Assembly: GCF_050624435.1 (NCBI RefSeq)
Contig: NC_134543.1
Coordinates: 126,447,475-126,511,474, forward strand
Direction of reading: 5' to 3'
Source: Tenrec ecaudatus
Lineage: Eukaryota; Chordata; Mammalia; Afrosoricida; Tenrecidae
Length of the DNA: 64,000 nt
The stretch's first letter is position 1. Each line of letters opens with the position of its first letter. The position numbers and the translations under genes are program-made. The notes under the pieces were generated by a model that was not told the DNA's origin, did no database searches, and saw only the letters and a list, made by a program, of their open reading frames with translations. Below, in pieces: positions 11,001-22,490 of the stretch.

Positions 11001-14000
11001 CTGTGGGAGAGAGGGTGGAGAGAATGCTGACCACACTACAGGTGCACAGCCAAGATGGGGGGAACGACTTCTCGGGAAACTCAGCCCACCCTCCCACTTG
11101 CTGTGCAGGAGCCCCGTTCCGCCCTAGACGCCACTGGCCACCTCACCTCTGTCTTCCCGGCCCTTCCTGAAGCAGACAAAGATGTAGTTCACGCTCATCT
11201 TCTCTTCAGCAAATTCCAGTAGTGCTAACAATCTAAGAGGAGCAGAAGATGGCTCAGCCCCCTGGGCTGCCATCCCATTTCCAGCCCCCCCTCAAAAGGC
11301 AGGCTTCACATGACACGGGATTAGAAAAGGGGGAGTGTGTCCGGGAGAGGCTCGCAATTGAAAACCTGAAACCCTAAACTTAGCCACAAACCCTGAGAAA
11401 GGTATAATGAATTTTCTTCTGAAAACCAGTTCTTCACCTGAAGTTAACACGACCTAACTTCCAAATGTAGCTCACAAATAAGCATTTCCCAGGCTCTCCC
11501 AGGAGGCCCTCCGAGAGTGCCAGGCATGGCCAGAGACAGAGTGTGGGCCCTGCTGCTGCCCACTGGGACTCCCTAGGGCGGCCAGGGGTGGTTCTTAGGC
11601 CCTGGCTGGTGAGTCTGGCCAGCCCCATGATCACCCCCTGCAGAACCTAAGCTTCCTGGACTGGGAGCCGCACTGTGCGGGGGATATCGGGGGAGTTAGT
11701 GTCTGCATAAAGAATGAGCCATCAACTGGCAGAGATTTGATTAATGTGATAATGATCTACTTTATCACTAGAGCTGCCCTGGTGTACTGGCGAAAATTAA
11801 CCGGTTACAAAATGGTATCTGCTTAGGGAACCGAGCACTGGGGTGGAGTGGGCCCAGAAGCCCCCCCTCCCTCTCCTCTCCTCCCCAGTCTCCACGCATC
11901 CCCTTCTCCGGAGTAGCTTCCCCTCCCCCTTCCTGGCCTGGGGCTCCTTACCCTTCTTTGCTGCCGTCAGCTAACAGTCCATCTGGGATTTCTACAAACA
12001 GACTCTGGCTGGACAGGACTGCGTCCCAAGAGGAGGCCTTCACCTCGGTGACCTCATACTGAAAGTGGATGATGTGAGGTTTTTCATCGTTCACAGGGAG
12101 GTCCTGGGTCACAGTAAGCTTCTCGTCCTGGGGAAAGAATCGGGTCAGAGGACTGGGTCCCTCCTGCCTCTGGGCACATCATATGCTCACTAACCAGGGT
12201 GGTGCTGAGGATCCCCTGGACCCAATCTCACAGCAGCAGGGAATCGAAGCACCCTGACAATGTCCAGCTGCCCAATGGCTAGACGGAGCCATCAGTCACC
12301 ACACTGAGGCATCACGGGAAGGGGAGATTGACCTGGTGTCCCTAAGGTGCCGGGTATGGTGCAAGGTGCCTCTCCACATAACTCGTCACTGCAGGCACAT
12401 GCAGTAGGCATTGATAGCCCCATTTTAAACATGAGAGACCAAAGTCCGTTAGGTAACTGACCCAAGGCTCCACAGCTCATAAAGGCCACAGGTAAGATTC
12501 AAATCCAGGTCTCCCTAACTCCCAAGTCCACACTTTTTCCACAGCACCACGCCATTCCCCTTCCCTCTGTGAAAGGGAAACAAGCAAATAAGGACATGGG
12601 AGCACCTAGGGGGCCAGAGTCAGGTCAAGGCTACCTCCAGGTGGACAGCAGGACCCACAGATCCCGCCTGGGGTCTGAGTCTGACACCCTGTTATCCTTC
12701 CACTCCAGTCCAGGAAGAAGCTAAGCCAATGTCTGAGCCACAATCACACGACGAAAAAGCAGTGAACACTCTCAGGGAGAAGCAAAGGGCTGAAGATGGT
12801 CCCCGAGGTTCCTGCAAGCGCTGGGCCCTGCCCTGTGCTGCCGGGCAGCAGTAACTGAGCTGCCAGCCCTCGCCCCCACCCTGACCCAACCCCTCCCAAT
12901 CAGAAACCGGTCCCAGTGTCCTGGGAAATCGCTCCAGGTGCTTCAAGGGAAACAGGAATGCTTTTAAAAATGCTCTAGGGCAGTGGTTCTCAAGCCTTCC
13001 TAATGCTGCGACCCTTGAACACAGTTCATGTTGCAGAAACCACCAACCATAAAATTATTTTCGTCGCTACATCATAACTAATTTTGCTCCTGTTATGAAT
13101 CGGGTGACCCCTGGGAAAGGGGTCACGACCCACAGGTTGAGAACCGTTGCTCTAGTGCCTTCATACTCAGAACCCTGAGTACACACTAACCACCTGAATA
13201 CTGGCCCCAAGCTGAGGCTGGCAGGTGCCCCCCAAGTCACCCCAGAAGTCATATCTCAGGCTCAGTCCAGTATTTCCAATCTCCCTGCTGGCCCAGAGAC
13301 TATAGGAATGCCTTGTCTCCAGCCTCCTTTAGGCCTCCTTACCTTATATATTAGAGCTGAGAGAGAAGGATCCCTGCTGGCCCCTCGCCCACCGGGGATC
13401 TTCGACAGTGGGTGAGGGGCATCAGGAGCACCACAGAGGCCCCGGAACAATGTGCCTGCAGCACTGGAGCTGGGGACAGCTACTCAAAGGCAAAATGCTG
13501 CTGTAAGAGACAGAGAAGGAGACAGTGACCACAATGGCCTCATGACTAACGCAGCACCCCACCCCTGCCTCTCTACAAGTGATCGGCTCGCCACCACTCT
13601 TCCTACACGTAGTTACTTCAACTTTAGTGTCCAGACATCTACACTCCTAACAGAGGAAACTATGCTCCCTGCAGAAACTGAGCAGCTCCATCTGACCGGA
13701 CGGGAGTGCCTGTCAGTGTCAACTGTCCTCGTGCGTTGGGCAGAGGCTGGGAGGAATAAGATCCAGGCTGGGCAGCTGCCTGGGCAAAGGCTACCTGCGA
13801 AAGCACTGTTCCCATCCCTTTTCCAAGCCCCCAGCGAGGGCCAGGCTGGAGAGCATGGGCATATGGAACCCCAGAGGCCACCTTCCTAATGCTGGCTCAT
13901 TCCCCATCTTGCAAAGAAATCATGTACCCAGATCCCTCTAAGGTCCCAGGGCAGAGGTGCACGATAGTACACCAAGTGGTCCATGGTTGGTTTGTCCCTA

Positions 14001-17000
14001 ACCTGCCACCAAGGCTAGACTTGCAAACAGTTCTTTGGTAGAATCTGGCATGGGCTGGACACAACGGACAGCTTTGGGGACACAGGTGCTCTGATCTGAG
14101 TGAGGATGCCAGGAGTCAGGTGGGTGAAAGAGACGAAGGAGCTGTTACTCCAGGCTGTGCTTTTAGAGCCACCAGGGCCGCACACCTGCTCCATGGCGGC
14201 CTGCGAACCCCACAGGGCAGCTCCTTGGATGGCGAAGTCACTGAGTGAGTACACGCTCACACCCTAGGCACAGGGCAGGCACGACGGGGACCCTGGCTCA
14301 GCCTGTCCCAAGTCCCCAAACCAGCAGCCAGAGTGAAAGCATTTACAGCCTCCAAATCTGCAAATTCTGTAAGCGAGGGCCATTTCCTGAAACCCAGTTG
14401 TAAAATAGTGCCTCGTGGCACCATTGTTCGCACGGTTGCCTCCTGCCTGAACTCATTTGAGGGGCAATGGTACGTGGGCCCTTGGTCCTGCGAGGTCTGT
14501 CCTGACACCCCTGCTCCAGCTCCTCACTTCTGCTCAGCTTCTGAGGGGCTGTTTTCTCAGATTTCAACTAGGGGCCTAAAAGTTCATCTGTAATTTGAGA
14601 AATAGTTCTCAAGAGTTGTGTGGGGCCTGAAGCAGCCCCACCTGGGCTGGTGACCAAATAGCCCACCTCGCCTCCTCTGGAAGGGCCCCCAGGTTCCCGG
14701 AGCTCCTGCCTCGGTCTCACCACTGCTGCTGGCAGAAAGGGCCTGGCAGAGAAGGCTGTGTTGTTGCTGATGTTTCAAAGACGGGGGGGATTTTCTGCTA
14801 GGGAACCTGGGCGATTATAATGTGGAATGAGCCAAATGAGCGCCTGGGCAGGAAACCGGCTTCTCCCAAAAGGCTGGCCCCACAGGATTCATTCCTATCC
14901 ACCCCCTTGTGGCCAGTGTGAGGTCCGGCTGGGCTTCAAGGAGAAGGTGGCTGGCTGGTATTGGTCAGAGGAGTTCCCCGAGGGCACAGGAGATGCACAT
15001 GCCAGAAGAGGTGCTTAGGCTCACAGAAAAACAGACCGCCAAGTCCCTGGCAATTCTAGAATTCTGACGTCAACTCACTTCGAATCCACCCCAACTTGCA
15101 AAAGAATTATAATCCTAATGGTCTGTAGATGGGAAAGGCCCTTCCAACCCCTGCCTGTACATCCAACCATCTTGACTCTCAGCCAATCATTACCTGCAAC
15201 CACCAGAAGCAGTCAGGTCAAAATGGGGTGGTTTTTAGATCCAGCATCTCTCGTCCTACAAATAATCCTGCCCTGGGCCAGCGCGAACCTTTGATTTCTT
15301 GGTATTTCTAGCTTCCAGATCCTCTTCAAACAAATGCACAAGGCCCATGCCATGGGAACCAAGCGTGGGCTCCTGTACAGGGCTCTAAGCCTCTCTCAGT
15401 CTTTCCTCACAGTCAGCACCAAAGCTAACTGGGAGGAGGGCTATTTCAACCCCCCAGCCCTAGAATCTAAGAGAACATCACCATGTTCGGTGCCATTGTG
15501 GGCCACACACCAAGCTGCCGAACCACACAGCCAGTGGTTCAAATCCACCAGTTGCTCCAAGGGAAAAAGATGAGGTAGGGTTAAAAGTTTCCGAAACCCC
15601 AAGGGGCAGTTCTACTTTCTTCTACAGGGTCATTTATGAGTTGAAACTGACTGACTCAATGGCAGTGAGTTTTAAGCGAAACAGCTGGGGTTTAGGAGAC
15701 GGCAGATCACAGTAATCAGCTTATCCCGACGGCTCTGATTTCAGCTAGTTCTGTTAGTGACAAGTTGCTTTTCTTTTCAAGAAATCAAGGTATTTACTTC
15801 TGGAGTGAGAGAGGAAGGTGCACAGGTGGTGATGAAATTGCCCGGCAATGGCACAATCTGGTCAAAGTGGTTTTGCAGCAAAGGGCCTGGGTAGAAAAGA
15901 CAGCTCCAACTATGTTGGGCTTCCTGGTCATTCGTCCTATCCTAACTTGTTCCAGTGTCCCAATTTCCCCCCCTCTCCTCACACCCTGCCACCACACTGG
16001 TGAGGCAGGCATGTGTTACCCACTCCCACCACCAAGATGGTTTAGGAAGCTGAGTGCAGAGATTTTCCGGATCAGGGTGATTAAGGTGATTAAAAAGGAT
16101 CAAATAGATCCAGTCAAACCCAACTACCCACTAGGCTAGCATTGCTCTGGGAGAACACTATACCCAACACATAGCACAAGGCGTGTCCGGTACCTGAGCC
16201 CAGAGTTCAGAAGGGGGAGGAGGGCTGAGAGCCAATCTGTCTACAAGCGGCCTCTTATTTTCTCAGGGGTTACCAGCCCTGCCCTCAGAGGCCTCAGCAT
16301 TGGAGTGCTATTGAGATGCATACCAACTGAGAGGGTTCCATGGCACTGCTGGCTGAAATACCCTTCGCACTCTCATGGCCAGAGAGCCCATGCCCACTCA
16401 AAGTGACCCCACAGGACAGGGTAAAACTGCCCCTGTGAGTTTCCGAGCCTGTGTAACTCTTGATAAGAGTAGAAAGCCTAATCTTTCTCCTGGAAATGTC
16501 CTTAGCGGGTTAATTTCATATTCTGACTACTGGCAGACATACAATAGATGCAGCAGATATATTCCTGGGACATGTTGATGGCAAATCAAATGTTTACCAT
16601 TCAAATCCGATTTAATATCTCTAGGGTGCTCATCTTTACAGGCACGCACCTCAACTCTCGATACAGTAAAGCATCTCCACCACACGAGGACAGCTTTCCA
16701 GCAGTCTCTGATGTCCGCTTGGAGCGTTCTCTTGGTGGGGTGCAGCCAGACGGAGGTTTAATAGGAAAGCAGTGTGGTGGGGGAGCATCCACTTAGCTAC
16801 CAATCTTGGACTTCATTGCTCTTGGATACACTCGTGAGCAAGTTTCCCTTGAATTAGGAGCCTCCTGGGCCCTCTGGTTCCCATTACCCATCAAGAGGGG
16901 CAGGGGTCCTGCTCTTACTGGCTCCAGTCCTGGTACTCCACAGTCCCTCTGCAGGGGCTGTGCCTTGCCCACTTCTCTGGGTCCCTTTGTCTCTGAGACT

Positions 17001-20000
17001 AGGAATGTCTACAGTGATTAGTCCCTTCACATAGGGGACCAGGCCAGGGCTGCGGTGTCGTTTAGCTGAAAATAGGGAGAAAGGTGGGAGGCAATGGCCA
17101 CCCTCGTGAATCCGATTTCCGTTTGCCTTTAGTGGGGCCGCTGTGCATTCCAGAGGGAGGCTACATGCTAAGCACGACTATGCTGAGTGACCTTACCACT
17201 CTAAATCACAGCCTGAAGCAAACTAGAGTTTGGCTGCTTTTCTACAAGATGAATACAGATGGTGACAGCTGGAGGATTGAGCCCCAGGCTTCTCTTTTCC
17301 TTTAGAGATTTCATTACACAGCTGAGCTGACACTGGTCCAAAGGTTAGCCCACTCATATACGCCGCCAGAGGTGGCTGGACAGCGGTGGTGCTTGGGAAA
17401 CAAGCTGCCGTTTTTAATGCTTGCATCCATCCATTTGTATCGCAAGCTCTCACCATCCAGGCTCCAGCCCTTCTTCCCAGGGTGGATGACTTCATTGTTT
17501 ACATAGTTTCAAAGACCTGGGGACTTTTCTTAAGGCTTAGTTCATCCCAAGTGTCTTATTCTGCTGCGGCAGCGGCCGCCAAGAAGCTCCGTTTTGATTG
17601 CTGCAGGTAACTGAAGTCTTGCTCGCCCACTCAGCCATCTCTGGCCTCTGGCTCTCACCTAGGTATCACAGTCTTCTCAATCACGGCGCTAACCTGCACC
17701 GACACTGCTTACTGTTTCAAAACGGGACGCCTTACTCCCCCCCCCCTCCACCTCCAGAGATACATATTTGTAACATCACTCTCCCACTTCTCAGTCCTCT
17801 TTTTGTATTTCTGAGCGGCTCCAAGGCTAAATTTGGATTTCTTGGCAGAATAGGGTATTGCTATTATTAGTCCACACTGCTTTCTGGAGCCTGCAGCCAA
17901 TTTGGGGGGATTCCTGACTACATTGAGACTAACTTTGTGGGGATGACCTTGAAAGCACATCTCTGAAGGAACACTGGCTTGCCCTCACTTAGTCCCCCAA
18001 AAGCCATCGTTGTCAATAACCGGGGACTAACCAATACCAAAGTCTCTGGAGCAAGACAGGGAGGGAGTGCCCTGCCCAGGACCTGTTTTCTAGGATATGT
18101 GTGTGTGTATGTGTGTGCTTTACCCATCCCCAAATGCTCCTTCAGGCCCCTCAACACACAGCCTGTAAAAAAAAAAAGCCTACCAAGCCAGGACTAGCTC
18201 TGTACACACTGTCCAGTCTCCCACTGCTGAGCAAGCTCTAGACAGAAAGGGTCTTCCAGTTCCCACAAGCCCAGGGAGAGAGGGCCCAGGCAGCTTGCTG
18301 CAGCCATCAGATCCTGTATTAGGACTTGTGAATCTCCCCCCCCCACCACCACCACCCTCAGGCACTGTTGACATTTTGAAGGTACCAATCTGAGGCACCA
18401 GGAAAGGAAGAGTCTTGTTTTCAAAACACTGCCTTGTCCCAGACTACAACTACTTCTTCCAAGAAGTCCAATCTCCAGCCTCCCGAGGTTCACTGGAGCC
18501 AGGAAAACCGGAAGTCCCATCCCCCACCCACTGGGAAACTCAAGCTCCCAGCCAGCTCTCTGCTGAGACAAAACACCAAGGGTACTGACCGAGGAGGACA
18601 TCCGGCTCTTATCAAGAGGCCCTCAAGTCAGGGGAGTTAGAGGCCAGCCAGAGAAGGCTGGGAAACCTGCTAAGGAGGCCAGAATGCCAATAACTCAGAG
18701 AGACCAGACATTCTGCACTCCCCAGCCCACCCTCAGACCAAAGTGGGGGAGCCTGGTCCCTGACTATGGGTCCTGGCAGGCCACCTGACTCCTCCCTCCA
18801 CCTGCCTGTCACACAGACACCCCTCAAGTTACCAACACACTGAACAAGAGCCATGGAGACAAGCAAGCCTGTTTTGCTACTTAGGAAGCTGGAAGGAATT
18901 TTCGAGCAAAGCTAACCCAGCCCCCTCTTTTTTCACACCAACTAAACTAGAACATGGGTCACCCTTTTCAACCTGTGAAGACGCTGGTGTTTTGCTCTTA
19001 GGTGTTCCACTCCTCCAGGCCCCAACCGGGCAAGAACTAGGCATCAAAACCAGCTCAGTCCAGGCCACCCCACCTTCCAGCCTCACTGTGGAGACACCCA
19101 AACAGCAGACCATCTCACAGACCCCTTCAGAGGGTAGTCCCCAGCTTCATCTGCCTCCCTGCATTTCATCCTCCCTCTCTCCTATCTGCCTGCCTCTCTC
19201 ACCTCGGCCACACAGCCTTCTTTCCCACAGTAACACCTTTTGCATCCAGCCCCACAATATCCACCACCAATTCCCGAGCTCTGAGCCACTGACTCGAGTG
19301 AGAGAAAATGAGTTGAGGGTAAGAAAGGATAGCAAAGCAGGGGGATGGACAAGGAGAGTCACAATAAAGGAAACTACAGCAGCAGCATGGGATTGTGGGT
19401 AAGGAGGGGTCCGGAGGTGGGGATAATGGGTGTGACCCAAACAAACCAGGAAATGGGGAGTTTCTTTCTGGGGGGTGGGGAGATAAAAGGGGATAGGTGG
19501 TTAGCAGTCTGAGAATTGAGGGAAGAAAGAAGCTAAGGGCTAAGAAGTGAGTAATTTGGGGAAGAATTTAAGAGGTTATAACGGGAGGCCTATGTATGTC
19601 CGAATGGTACCTGAGGAAGACCAAGAAGGACCTGAAGGAGATAAGACTCTTGTCAATGAAGGACTGATGCCCCTAAAGGAGTACGACAGGAGGAACCAAG
19701 GCCTTTTTGAGGACTGGGGAGGGGCAGTGTTCCCCAAACCTAGATGCACATTACAAAGAATTACTTGAGCAGCTTTAAATATACTGATAACCAGGTGCCA
19801 CCCCAGGTCAATCAGATGAGGTTCTTTTGACGGGGTGGGGGTGGGTATCCGTCGTGCAGTCCAGATGGACAAACACCAGAACGTCTCAGCATGGCGTTGC
19901 TGAAGGTTAGGCACTATGTTAGTGAGAAGGCAGGCCAAATCTGAGCAAAACCACGAGCGACGGAACTGTCTGTGAAAGGCCAGAGGAATAGAGAGGCCTG

Positions 20001-21303
20001 TGTGTGAGAGGGGCTAAAGTCTAGCTTGGGACAAATCATAGCACCATTTGAGGAGAGTTTGCAGGAAATGAGTCTGCTTGCCAAGCAACAACCCCAAGAG
20101 AGGAACAGAGGCCATGGGGCTGAACCTGGGACAAAGGAGCTGATGTGGGGATCCAATGCGGTTCAGACTCGATTTGGAGGGGACAGCCACAGGTCTCAGG
20201 ACAAACAAGGAAGTGAATTGGCCCCCAATTGTACATGAATGCCACCCTGTTGTATAAGGGAAAACGAGTAAAATTGTGGGGACGGGGTGTTATACATGGC
20301 TATGGCGAAGAGTATAGGCAGCAGTATGGGGTATGCCCGAGGCACAGATGGGTGGGATAGGTTACCAGGATGAGGAGAGGCAGAAGGGCACGGGAAAGGA
20401 GGTAAGGTGGCAAGCCTGGAAGAGGGAAAGATCAAGGTGTGTAGAAACCCACAGCTGCCCCTTTTCAGAAAGATGTGTAGCCAGCTTTCCAATTAATTCG
20501 GGAAGGCTGAAGCTGGGTTTGGGGAGAGGAACCCACATCGTGGGGCCTAGTTAAAAGCCCCTGGAGATAGAAGGAAAAGGGGGTGGCTCTTAAAGGTCTT
20601 TGCTGGGAGGAATGTGGGCTGAGTTGGGGTGGGGGGGCGCATTGATCTAAAATTAGAGTTCCTTTACGATGGGAGGAATCTAGTCCACTGAGAGAGAAAG
20701 AGGTGAGGCTGGGAAGGAGGGAAAATAGGCCTATCGAGGGGGCAGGTCACTTGAGGGAGGGGGGGAGGGAGGAGCATCCCGTAAAGACCATTAGGCCTGG
20801 GAGAGGAGGGGCGTCCAATTGAGAAGCTGAAGGATGAAGCCTGCCTGAAACGGGGGGTGGGGTGGGGGGGTAGGTTGAATGGCCAGTTTAAATGAAGGGA
20901 GAGGTTGAAATGGGACGGTCAAGTTACTTAAAAGAAGAGAAGAACAGCTGTGGGGAATGGGACCCAATCTGGAGAACCAGATGAGAGAAGGCCATTTGGG
21001 GTACTGGGCACTATTCGGCGGCGCTGAAGGAAAGGGGGAATCTGATTGGACGACTGTTTCCGGGATGGTAGGGGCTTCAGGGGAGTAGGCCGGGATGGGG
21101 GTGCTGGGCCAGACCAGAGGGAGGGGGCTAAAGGATGGAAGGAGGCGCGGGGGTGGAGGCAGGCCCCCGTGGGGGGTGGATAGGGCCCTTTCCGGGGAGC
21201 CAGCTGGGTGGTGGCGGAGAAGGCCCTCTGGAGATGAGGGGAGATCTGAGGAGGAAGGCGAGGAGGCTGGGCCGGGCCGTTACCTGTCCTGGGTGTTTAT
21301 CAT
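10870..21303 (-). CDS. OAZ2: Ornithine decarboxylase antizyme 2 (five exons, +1 frameshift)
   Basis: Antizyme 2 binds ornithine decarboxylase monomers, blocks the enzyme, delivers it to the 26S proteasome without ubiquitin and lowers polyamine uptake. Five exons with GT-AG borders are: 21303-21284, 13500-13343, 12127-11952, 11232-11147 and 11000-10870. ORF1 begins MINTQDSSILPLS and runs to ...GPLWCS followed by TGA. ORF2 continues in the +1 frame as [12 protein letters not shown]... to ...[11 protein letters not shown] and TAA. The exons total 571 bases, exactly 189 codons, one skipped base and a stop, the human length. Exon junction phases all agree. Frameshifting promoted by polyamines is the known feedback control of the family. 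The gene converges on ZNF609, as in human 15q22. No damage is seen, so it is functional. Confidence 0.97.
11147..11232 (-). CDS. OAZ2: OAZ2 coding exon 4
   Basis: It encodes [18 protein letters not shown] then [10 protein letters not shown], part of the ODC-binding core. The acceptor is CCTCTTAG and the donor G|GTGAGG. Confidence 0.95.
11952..12127 (-). CDS. OAZ2: OAZ2 coding exon 3
   Basis: It encodes [19 protein letters not shown]... to ...LLADGSKEG, the start of the conserved antizyme fold. The acceptor is CCCCAG and the donor GG|GTAAGG. Confidence 0.95.
12330..12555 (+). repeat. MIR SINE in OAZ2 intron 2
   Basis: CCCCATTTTAAACATGAGAG...GTAACTGACCCAAGGCTCCACAGCT...GATTCAAATCCAGGTCT...TTTTTCCACAGCACCACGCC follows the MIR consensus nearly end to end. 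Confidence 0.8.
12981..13149 (-). mobile_element. SPIN-type hAT MITE (copy 1)
   Basis: Terminal inverted repeats (CAGTGGTTCTCAA... and ...TTGAGAACCGTTG) enclose the SPIN body with ATAAAATTATTTTCGT and CATAACT blocks. The 8-bp duplications are CTCTAGGG at 12973-12980 and CTCTAGTG at 13150-13157 (7 of 8 match). It is non-autonomous, with no transposase. It lies in OAZ2 intron 2, opposite to the other two copies. Confidence 0.88.
13343..13500 (-). CDS. OAZ2: OAZ2 coding exon 2 with frameshift site
   Basis: The acceptor is CTCTTACAG and the donor AAG|GTAAGG. The first 25 complete codons are in the ORF1 frame up to TGC TCC TGA; after the skipped T, 27 codons follow in the ORF2 frame, starting GAT GCC CCT CAC. 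Confidence 0.96.
13422..13430 (-). promoter_or_regulatory. OAZ2: OAZ2 programmed +1 ribosomal frameshift site
   Basis: On the minus strand the codons TGC-TCC-TGA end ORF1 (TGA = plus 13422-13424). Reading TCC then GAT, skipping one base, opens the antizyme body. UCC-UGA is the canonical vertebrate antizyme shift site. The downstream pseudoknot known in the family would lie at about 13365-13421 but was not folded here. Confidence 0.95.
15494..15680 (+). mobile_element. AfroSINE
   Basis: The tRNA box-B segment (AGTGGTTCAAATCCACCAG), the CTCCAAGGGAAAAAGATGAGG block and the tail GGGGCAGTTCTACTTTCTTC...GGCAGTGAGTTTT are diagnostic of AfroSINEs. Confidence 0.82.
16385..16495 (-). mobile_element. 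AfroSINE fragment
   Basis: Read on the minus strand, this is the body and tail of an AfroSINE: plus-strand ACAGGGTAAAACTGCCCCT, GTTTCCGAGCCTGTGTAACT and AAGCCTAATCTTTCTCC are reversed AfroSINE blocks. Confidence 0.7.
19727..19855 (+). mobile_element. MER5A-like hAT-Charlie MITE fragment
   Basis: CAGTGTTCCCCAAACCTAGATGCAC, AATTACTTGAGCAGCTTTAAA and CCAGGTGCCACCCCAGG...CAGATGAGG follow the 5' part of MER5A. It is an old eutherian element, distinct from SPIN. Confidence 0.65.
21284..21303 (-). CDS. OAZ2: OAZ2 coding exon 1
   Basis: Twenty coding bases, ATG ATA AAC ACC CAG GAC AG, are followed by GTAACG. The ATG sits in GCCGAGGATGA, a fair Kozak context, inside the CpG-rich promoter region. Confidence 0.95.
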
Positions 21304-21705
21304 CCTCGGCGGCTGTGCTCAGGGTGGGAGGAGGCGGCGCGGGGAGTGGGTAGGTGGATGAGTGGGTGAATGTGGGGTCGCACGCGCGTGGCCGATCACT
21401 GCAGGTTAAGTCCCTGTCAGGCCGCGGGCCGTGAGCCCTCCTCCTGCCTCAGCGAGCGCCTGCCTCCAACTGACCCTCCCCGGCCGCCGCCGCCGTAACC
21501 GCCCCGCCCCCGAGTGCCTCATCTGCATAGCCCCACCCCGGAGCCGCGCGGTATCCTGGGATACCGGGCCCCACAACAAAGGGCAACGCACCGCCCCACC
21601 TCCACGCAGGCGCACCAGGGGCCGGTGGCAGGTGGGGGAGGGACGAGGGCAGGGAAACCGGCCTGGAGGCGAAGAACTGCGTTTGGGGGCTTCCGAGAGA
21701 GCGAG

Positions 21706-21730
21706 CGAGAAAGAGAGAGAGAGAGAGAGA
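21706..21730. repeat. (GA)n simple repeat
   Basis: A short purine dinucleotide run lies at the edge of the OAZ2 CpG-rich region. Confidence 0.85.
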
Positions 21731-21799
21731 GCTCCTCCTGGCGGTCGCTGTGGTCGCTGCCATGCTATGCAATCGGCTCGAGGGCTATGTTGTATTTTG

Positions 21800-22364
21800 A
21801 GGACGGAGTCGACCTAATGGTGGTTCCTGCTTCTTGTTTATGTGGGCCCAGCAAGCTATTTGTCGACATTTTATTAAAAGAAAATCGAAAATCTAAGAGC
21901 ACCAAGCCCAGTCTCATGTTAGGCCCACAGATGTCGGTTGCCTTGGCTCACAATGATCAATAACCTATGCGCCTTGACCACACAGTGACCACAACAGTGA
22001 TCAAAGTCCTCAACACTGTTTGGGGTCGCCTCAGTCAGATAGATCCCTGTAGCTCACAGTGACCTCACAACAATCCTGGAAGACGCCATTAGTCAACTAT
22101 TCACAGTCACCTCGGATCGTGTCAATGCAGAATGCAGGTTCCTTTGATCAATCACACAAGACTGCTGCTAGTTCATGGTCACCTCACTTCATTAGCCTTA
22201 CTGATCTCTGTAGCAGGTTAGTGACAAAAAGACACAATCATCGCAGGTCACAATCAATGCACTCAATGGTCTCCCCTGTTCACAATCAATCACCCAGATG
22301 GCAATCAAGAGAAGTCAGAGGATCTCAGGTCACAGGGATTTGCTTTTACTTCAAACCACATTTA
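21800..22364. other. Sequence upstream of OAZ2, no gene recognised
   Basis: No coding or repeat match is recognised. A loosely recurring CACAGTGACC/TCACAATCAAT motif is noted in the findings. Confidence 0.5.
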
Positions 22365-22490
22365 TTCGTTCAACAGATCTGCTAGTTCCTAAATACTCCA
22401 GGCATTGTACTAGAGTCCACGAATACTCAGGAATAAAGTAGGCACCAGCCGCCACCATCTAGTGAGCGGGAGAGACACAGAGGCCTCTGC
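22365..22490 (+). repeat. L2-like LINE fragment
   Basis: ATTTATTCGTTCAACAGATCTGC, CCAGGCATTGTACTAGAGTCC and ATCTAGTGAGCGGGAGAGAC follow the L2 3' region. Confidence 0.6.

Larger units (their letters stand above)
13501..21283 (-). other. OAZ2: OAZ2 intron 1
   Basis: This 7.8 kb intron, bounded by GTAACG and TTACAG, carries scattered old repeats (AfroSINE at 15.5 and 16.4 kb, MER5 at 19.7 kb). Between them I see no exon or RNA gene; the right end, about 20.6-21.28 kb, is G-rich. Confidence 0.8.
20990..21790 (-). promoter_or_regulatory. OAZ2: OAZ2 CpG-rich promoter and 5' UTR
   Basis: CpG-dense sequence surrounds exon 1, unlike the CpG-poor flanks. Seen elements include GC-box-like CCGCCCCCG near 21.50 kb, an ATTGG (reverse CCAAT) near 21.05 kb within the intron side, CGCAGGCGCACC near 21.61 kb resembling an NRF1 site, and a perfect 7-bp inverted repeat at 21549-21566. 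The transcription start is probably between about 21.4 and 21.6 kb; it cannot be fixed from sequence alone. Confidence 0.65.

Noticed and set aside
21431-21963. Open frames across the OAZ2 promoter
   Set aside because: CpG-rich DNA lacks stops; the frames have no recognisable domain and run over a GA repeat.
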